Source: an uncultured Pseudodesulfovibrio sp. (GTDB lineage Bacteria > Desulfobacterota > Desulfovibrionia > Desulfovibrionales > Desulfovibrionaceae). From it: a stretch of DNA of 64,000 nucleotides. Positions within the stretch are counted from its first letter, which is position 1; the number at the start of each line of letters is the position of its first letter. Below, in pieces: positions 60,031 to 64,000 of this stretch. The position numbers and the translations under genes are program-made. The notes beneath the pieces were generated by a model. That model was not told the origin of the DNA. It worked only from the letters and a program-made list of their open reading frames with translations, and did not search any database. The DNA is taken from the NCBI RefSeq assembly GCF_963664965.1, contig NZ_OY761823.1, positions 630,001-694,000 on the forward strand. Reading direction: 5' to 3'.

Positions 60031-61014
60031 ATGGAAGCCCCTCAGAAGAATCTCGCCCTTGACCTCGTTCGCGTGACTGAAGCCGCGGCACTCGCCTGTG
60101 CCCGCTGGCTCGGCAAAGGTGACAAGATCGCTGCCGATCAGGCGGCTGTAGACGCCATGCGCCTCTGCTTCAATACTCTTGAGATTGAAGGCAGGGTCAT
60201 GATCGGCGAAGGTGAAAAGGACGATGCGCCCATGCTGTTCAACGGTGAGAAACTCGGTCTGGGACGCGGTCCCAAGGTCGATATCGCCGTTGACCCGCTG
60301 GAAGGCACCAACCTGCTTGCCAACGGTCGTCCCAACGCCATTTCGGTTGTCGGCGTGGCCCCCGCAGGTGCCATGTTCGATCCGGGCCCGAGCTACTACA
60401 TGCAGAAGCTCGTTGTGCCGTCCAAGGCAAAGGACGTCGTGGATATCGAAGCACCCACCGGCCACAACCTGAAGCTCATCGCCCGTGCCCTGGACAAGGA
60501 TGTGGACGATCTCGTGGTCTTTGTTCTGGACAAGCCGCGTCACAAGAAGCTCATCAGCGAAATTCGCGAAGCCGGTGCACGCATTCAGCTGCACACCGAC
60601 GGTGACATCACCGGTTCTCTCATGGCCATCGACCCGCGCTGCGAGGTGGACGTCATGATGGGTACCGGCGGCACCCCCGAAGGTGTGCTTTCCGCCATCG
60701 CCATCCGCATCATGGGCGGCGAGATGTTTGCCAAGCTCGACCCGCAGAAGCAGAACGAGAAGAACGCTTTGGCCGAGTACGGCATGGACGTTCGCCGCGT
60801 GCTGACCGTCAACGACCTCGTGAAGAGTGAAGACCTGTTCTTCGCCGCTACCGGTATTTCCGGCGGCACCTTCCTCAAGGGCGTGACCTACCACGGTCAC
60901 GGCGCAGAGACCTCTTCTCTGGTCATGCGCGGCAAGACCGGCACCATCCGCTACGTTGAAGCCATCCACAACTGGGATGCGCTCATGCAGTTCAGCGCGG
61001 TCGAATACGACTAG
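60031..61014 (+). CDS. glpX: Class II fructose-1,6-bisphosphatase
   Basis: This 327-residue enzyme hydrolyses fructose 1,6-bisphosphate in gluconeogenesis. It belongs to the GlpX class, with EIEGRVMIGEGEKDDAPML (metal site, about 50-68), DPLEGTNLLANG (about 90-101), the DGDITGSL segment and MGTGGTPEGVLSAIAIRIMGG. AGGAGAAC precedes the ATG, 9 bp after tkt. It ends the rpiB-tkt-glpX operon, and a strong terminator follows. Some GlpX enzymes also act on sedoheptulose bisphosphate, which would suit the neighbouring transketolase, but that is inference. Confidence 0.96.
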   Translation: MEAPQKNLALDLVRVTEAAALACARWLGKGDKIAADQAAVDAMRLCFNTLEIEGRVMIGEGEKDDAPMLFNGEKLGLGRGPKVDIAVDPLEGTNLLANGRPNAISVVGVAPAGAMFDPGPSYYMQKLVVPSKAKDVVDIEAPTGHNLKLIARALDKDVDDLVVFVLDKPRHKKLISEIREAGARIQLHTDGDITGSLMAIDPRCEVDVMMGTGGTPEGVLSAIAIRIMGGEMFAKLDPQKQNEKNALAEYGMDVRRVLTVNDLVKSEDLFFAATGISGGTFLKGVTYHGHGAETSSLVMRGKTGTIRYVEAIHNWDALMQFSAVEYD

Positions 61015-61044
61015 GCTGTCCGCAGAGTTTAAAGAGATGATTCA

Positions 61045-61078
61045 AAGGCCGGGGCAATTGCTTGCTCCGGCCTTTTTT
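61045..61078 (+). terminator. Intrinsic terminator of the rpiB-tkt-glpX operon
   Basis: The stem AAGGCCGG...CCGGCCTT with an internal GGCAA/TTGCT part is followed by TTTTTTG, about 30 bp after the glpX stop. Confidence 0.9.
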
Positions 61079-61160
61079 GCATTATTCGATGTGCCACCAC
61101 GTGTAACTTTGAATCGTGGCTAGGTCTGTGATATTGGTATAGATGAAAGGAGGTGCGGCC

Positions 61161-61520
61161 ATGTCTCGAGAAAAGCGTCGTGGAACGAGGGTGGATGCGG
61201 ATTTTGAAGCCTATGTGACCATCGGTGATGTCGTCATTCCGGTGGAAACCAAGAATCTGAGCATGAAAGGCGCGTTGCTGACCGGGTGTGACGACTGTGA
61301 TCCCGGCACAAGATGTGAACTGCATATCCCGCTGTCTCCCGGTATCCGGATCGTTGTGGACGGCAAGGTCGTGCGTGCCGAAAACAAGGAAGACATTGGC
61401 ATGGTGTTTACTGAAATGGATGATCTCAGTTTCACCTTTTTGCATCGGTTGGTGCAGTTGAATGCCGATGAACCGGAATCCATTGATGATGAACTCTTGC
61501 AGATTTTCGAAAAATTTTAA
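61161..61520 (+). CDS. PilZ-domain c-di-GMP effector
   Basis: The ATG at 61161 is used because AGGAGGTG at 61149-61156 sits just before it; an ATG at 61143 would include the ribosome-binding site in the coding region. The 119-residue protein is a single PilZ domain with the two c-di-GMP binding motifs: REKRRGTRVD (RxxxR, about 3-12) and NLSMKGALL ([DN]xSxxG, about 33-41). It has no membrane helix. It could link c-di-GMP from the GGDEF proteins to an unknown output. No partner gene is adjacent. Confidence 0.92.
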   Translation: MSREKRRGTRVDADFEAYVTIGDVVIPVETKNLSMKGALLTGCDDCDPGTRCELHIPLSPGIRIVVDGKVVRAENKEDIGMVFTEMDDLSFTFLHRLVQLNADEPESIDDELLQIFEKF

Positions 61521-61620
61521 CTGAATATACCATTTCTTTTTTCAAAATAACCTTCCATGACGGACGGTTGCCGTTTCTTCCGAAGCGGTGGCTGGTTGTT
61601 GAAGTTGAATGCGCGTTCCT

Positions 61621-61643
61621 GCCGCCTCAAGAGGCGGCTTTTT
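61621..61643. terminator. Intrinsic terminator after the PilZ gene
   Basis: The stem GCCGCCTC / GAGGCGGC with an AA loop is followed by TTTTTGG, about 100 bp after the PilZ stop. Confidence 0.8.
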
Positions 61644-61777
61644 GGTGGGATTCATTTGTCGGCCCTGACTTGCAAGCCGGTTCCGGCTGATGTAGTTTAG
61701 ATTAAATCTAGACTTCGCGGTCCGGTGCATGATAACCCGCATGCACCTGTTCCAAACGCAAATCAAGGGGCTTTCTC

Positions 61778-62485
61778 ATGTATAAAATCACTTTTTCACG
61801 CAACCTGTTGATACTGTCGGTCGCATTGCTTGCCCTGGCAGTCATGGGCGGCTGTTTCCGCAAGCATATCGCGTCCTCGCCGCCTGCCCAGCGTCCTTCC
61901 AAGCGCGTTGAGGTGACGCCTGCGCCCGCGCCGGAAGTGGTCGAGGAAAAGAAGCTCGAAGTAATAGAAGAGACATATGTGGTGGATGCGCCGGATCAGG
62001 GGCCTGCCCCCGTGAAGGTGGAAGAAGGCGATTTGGGTGAAGAGCCGGTCGTGACCAAGGCGGACTCTCCTGCGGCGGTTCCGGTTGCCGTGACCGGTGA
62101 AAAGGTGCCTGCCAGCAAGATCGACGAGCCTGCCCGGACGTCCAAGGCCGCACCTGTAGAGCAGAAAGCGACCGATGCCGTTGCTTCTCCCGAGCAGGAG
62201 ACGGCTGCGGTTGAGACGGTAATAGACGGAGAGTCTGCCCAGACCACCTCGGTTCTCAAGGAGATGTATTATGTGCAGGTCGGGGCATTCTCGAATCTTG
62301 AGAACGCAAACAGGGCCCTCGCGCGATTGATCTCAGACGGCTACAAGGGCTCCAGGCTGGTAAGAACCGACGACGGGCTGTACCGCGCACAAGCAGGTGC
62401 ATTCCCGGACGAGGTCTCGGCCGGGAATGCACTTGAAAAACTGCACACGGATTACCCCAAGGGGTTCGTGCTTAAGACGGATTAA
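61778..62485 (+). CDS. SPOR-domain lipoprotein
   Basis: The 235-residue protein has a lipoprotein signal (LLILSVALLALAVMGGC, Cys about residue 26). A Pro/Val/Glu-rich spacer follows (about 35-160), and then a C-terminal SPOR domain (about 163-235; YYVQVGAFSNLENANRALARL, then YRAQAGAFPDEVSAGNALEKL). SPOR domains bind denuded peptidoglycan strands, often at division sites. The stop overlaps the end of the convergent IHF/HU gene by 14 bp. Location in the outer membrane or periplasm is predicted. Confidence 0.9.
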   Translation: MYKITFSRNLLILSVALLALAVMGGCFRKHIASSPPAQRPSKRVEVTPAPAPEVVEEKKLEVIEETYVVDAPDQGPAPVKVEEGDLGEEPVVTKADSPAAVPVAVTGEKVPASKIDEPARTSKAAPVEQKATDAVASPEQETAAVETVIDGESAQTTSVLKEMYYVQVGAFSNLENANRALARLISDGYKGSRLVRTDDGLYRAQAGAFPDEVSAGNALEKLHTDYPKGFVLKTD

Positions 62486-62759
62486 GTTCTGCGCGGAACT
62501 TGCGGGACAGCCGGAACACGCACACCTTGCGCGGGGGCAGGGTGATGGTCTGGCTGGTCTGGGGATTGCGTCCCTTTCGTGCTCGTTTGTCGTAGGCCTC
62601 AAACTTGCCGAATCCGCTGATGAGAAGGGCGTGGTCCTTCTTGATGGCGCTCTTCATGATTTCGAGGATGGATTCCACGAGATCCTTGATTTCGGCGCGG
62701 TTCTTGTCGGTGCGTTCATAGATGTAGTCTACGATGCCGGCTTTGGTGAGTGTACTCAT
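62472..62759 (-). CDS. HU/IHF-family DNA-binding protein (IHF-alpha-like)
   Basis: ATG 62759 follows TGGAGGCGACCTG, so longer upstream readings are rejected. The 95-residue protein has the HU fold: TKAGIVDYIYERTDKNRAEIKDLVESILEIM, then HALLISGFGKFEAYDKRARKGRNPQT. The arm sequence GRNPQT and the Pro at its tip intercalate in DNA. ISGFGKF and RNPQT are common to HU and IHF, and the C-terminal part (PPRKVCVFRLSRKFR) is more like IHF. It is 29 bp downstream of the HIT gene and probably in one operon. Confidence 0.92.
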   Translation of the reverse strand: MSTLTKAGIVDYIYERTDKNRAEIKDLVESILEIMKSAIKKDHALLISGFGKFEAYDKRARKGRNPQTSQTITLPPRKVCVFRLSRKFRAELNPS

Positions 62760-62788
62760 CAGGTCGCCTCCAAAATGGGTTTCAAAAA

Positions 62789-63214
62789 CTATTTCACCAG
62801 ACCGGCGATGGTTTTCGCCAGTCCGCTCATCTCGTCCGGGTTGTCGTATCCGGTCTGGGGCCACAGTTGCAGCCCGTCGTCCGAATGCCTCGGAACAAGA
62901 TGGAAATGCGCGTGATTGACCAGTTGCCCAGCTGCCTCATGGTTGTTCTGCATGAGGTTCAGCCCGTCGGCCCCTGTTGCCTCCATAACAGCCCTGCCGA
63001 CCTTTGACAGGGTTTCGGTCAGTTCACTCCCGAGTTCTGCGGGAATGTCCATGAGCGTCGGATAATGCCCTTTGGGCAGAACCAGCGCATGACCGGGATT
63101 CACGGGCGCGATGTCCAGAAAGGCCAGACAGGTTTCGCTTTCATAAACCTTGGCGCAGGGGATTTCTCCTGCGATAATCTTACAGAAAATACAGTCCGGA
63201 TCTTTCGGCTTCAC
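62789..63214 (-). CDS. HIT-family nucleotide hydrolase
   Basis: The 141-residue protein has a zinc-ribbon-like DCIFCKIIAGEIPC start (residues 5-18). The body of a HIT domain follows (LAFLDIAPVNPGHALVLPKGH), ending in the histidine triad VNHAHFHLVPRH (about 111-122). Members hydrolyse nucleoside phosphoramidates or dinucleotides (HinT-like). The ATG at 63214 follows GGAGGGGAG. The 261-bp region upstream (63215-63475) has no gene and contains A/T-rich promoter-like sequence. Confidence 0.93.
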   Translation of the reverse strand: MKPKDPDCIFCKIIAGEIPCAKVYESETCLAFLDIAPVNPGHALVLPKGHYPTLMDIPAELGSELTETLSKVGRAVMEATGADGLNLMQNNHEAAGQLVNHAHFHLVPRHSDDGLQLWPQTGYDNPDEMSGLAKTIAGLVK

Positions 63215-63475
63215 GTTCTTTCTCCCCTCCGCAATCAGTAAATCTCAACGGTTTTCACCGGTTGGAGAGCGTCATTTCATGCGGAGACATCTTGATGCTT
63301 AGACATATTACTAACTGAGAAATTCAGTTAAATCAAGTTACTTGCCACAAATATCTGCAGACGGACGAAAAGCGGCTTTGGTAAAAAGTCTAGATTTCGT
63401 CTTGAAAATCGGGGTGTTGCCCGTTTTTTTGTGTTTGAAAGTCGTATATGAAAAGTAAAAGCTTTTTGAATTCAG

Positions 63476-64000
63476 CTAGTTAGAGTCGGGTTCGTATTCG
63501 GGAACCAAGCGTTTCAGCACGGTTCGGACAGCGTCGCCGTCATGGGCATCGCCCGCTGCAACGAGCTTTTCCACCTCAACGGCGAGTGCCTCTCCGTCGG
63601 CCTTGACCTCGCTGCCGAGCACCAGAATTTTTTCGTGCTCGGTCCGGACAATGCCCTCGCCTTCGGTGATGAGTTCTTCAAAAAGTTTTTCCCCTTCGCG
63701 CAGGCCGGTGAAGACGATCTCCACGTCCACATCCGGTTCCATGCCCGACAGCCTGACAAGGTCACGGGCCATGTCCGCGATCTTGACGGGCACGCCCATG
63801 TCCAGAACGAAGATTTCCCCGCCTGTTCCGGCATCTCCCATGCTTCCTGCCTGAAGGATGAGTTGTGACGCTTCGGAGATGGACATGAAGTATCTGGTCA
63901 CGTCAGGGTGGGTGACGGTCACCGGGCCGCCCGCCTCGATCTGACGGCGGAAGAGCGGTACCACGGAGCCGCTGGAGCCCACTACGTTGCCGAAGCGTAC
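63476..64000 (-). CDS. UDP-sugar dehydratase / CapD-like polysaccharide biosynthesis protein (partial)
   Basis: The gene ends at TAG 63476 and runs off the right edge, so only about 174 C-terminal residues are seen. They include VRFGNVVGSSGSVVPLFRRQI, THPDVTRYFMSISEASQLILQAG and GVPVKIADMARDLVRLSGM. GLREGEKLFEEL follows near the end. These segments are typical of the C-terminal part of CapD/WbpM/FlmA-type nucleotide-sugar 4,6-dehydratases used in surface-polysaccharide synthesis. Full-length members have extra membrane helices at the N-terminus. That part is not visible here. Confidence 0.85.
   Translation of the reverse strand, partial: VRFGNVVGSSGSVVPLFRRQIEAGGPVTVTHPDVTRYFMSISEASQLILQAGSMGDAGTGGEIFVLDMGVPVKIADMARDLVRLSGMEPDVDVEIVFTGLREGEKLFEELITEGEGIVRTEHEKILVLGSEVKADGEALAVEVEKLVAAGDAHDGDAVRTVLKRLVPEYEPDSN

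Noticed and set aside
58156..60969. A 937-codon open frame on the minus strand opposite tkt and glpX
   Set aside because: It lies antisense to two certain genes, has no ribosome-binding site and no family resemblance. It results from GC-rich codon bias.

Overview
The window looks like a chromosome segment of a sulfate-reducing deltaproteobacterium of the Desulfovibrio / Pseudodesulfovibrio type. The evidence is the GC-rich coding sequence, the dense set of PAS/receiver signalling genes, an RpoH-type sigma factor divergent from a short MetH, a palindrome upstream of metH that resembles the SahR operator of Desulfovibrio, and a class II fructose bisphosphatase in an rpiB-tkt-glpX operon. No rRNA or species marker is present, so this assignment is an inference.

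Layout. Bases 1-28.1 kb are host chromosome. They hold a NarL-type two-component pair, an ExbB/ExbD pair with an unusual TonB-like/hydrolase-like fusion, two large hybrid kinases, CBS, HD-GYP and chemoreceptor genes, endonuclease IV, an initiator tRNA, an RRM protein, panB and two paralogous receiver-GGDEF proteins. Bases 50.3-64 kb are host again: metH, rpoH, two lipoproteins, the rpiB-tkt-glpX operon, PilZ, SPOR, IHF/HU and HIT proteins, and the end of a nucleotide-sugar dehydratase.

Between them sits an A+T-richer insertion of one 21,478-bp period. It interrupts a CI/LexA-like (S24) repressor gene. A 601-bp direct repeat of the 3' part of that gene flanks the insertion. The right-hand copy leaves the repressor intact, and the left-hand copy is an orphan fragment. 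The right part of the element is a mobility module: three tyrosine recombinases, a RecD-like helicase and two small coiled-coil proteins in an overlapping operon. I see no relaxase, type IV secretion gene or phage structural gene.

The left part is the most interesting region. It encodes a small membrane protein, a 92-residue acidic protein with four LPAG[TI]FR repeats, a 43-residue peptide with a near-terminal Gly-Gly, a ~100-residue protein that could be a minimal E2, and a JAB(JAMM)-E1(ThiF) fusion with complete metalloprotease and adenylation motifs. These are followed by a single-ring ClpB-like AAA+ unfoldase, a possible sigma factor with a zinc-finger anti-sigma-like partner, and a 1352-residue Ski2-like helicase. 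Together they suggest a ubiquitin-like or peptide-tagging system coupled to protein unfolding, its own transcriptional control and a nucleic-acid helicase, most likely a defence or stress module. I cannot match the exact arrangement to a named system. The JAB, E1, AAA+ and helicase assignments are firm. The modifier, E2 and sigma roles are hypotheses.
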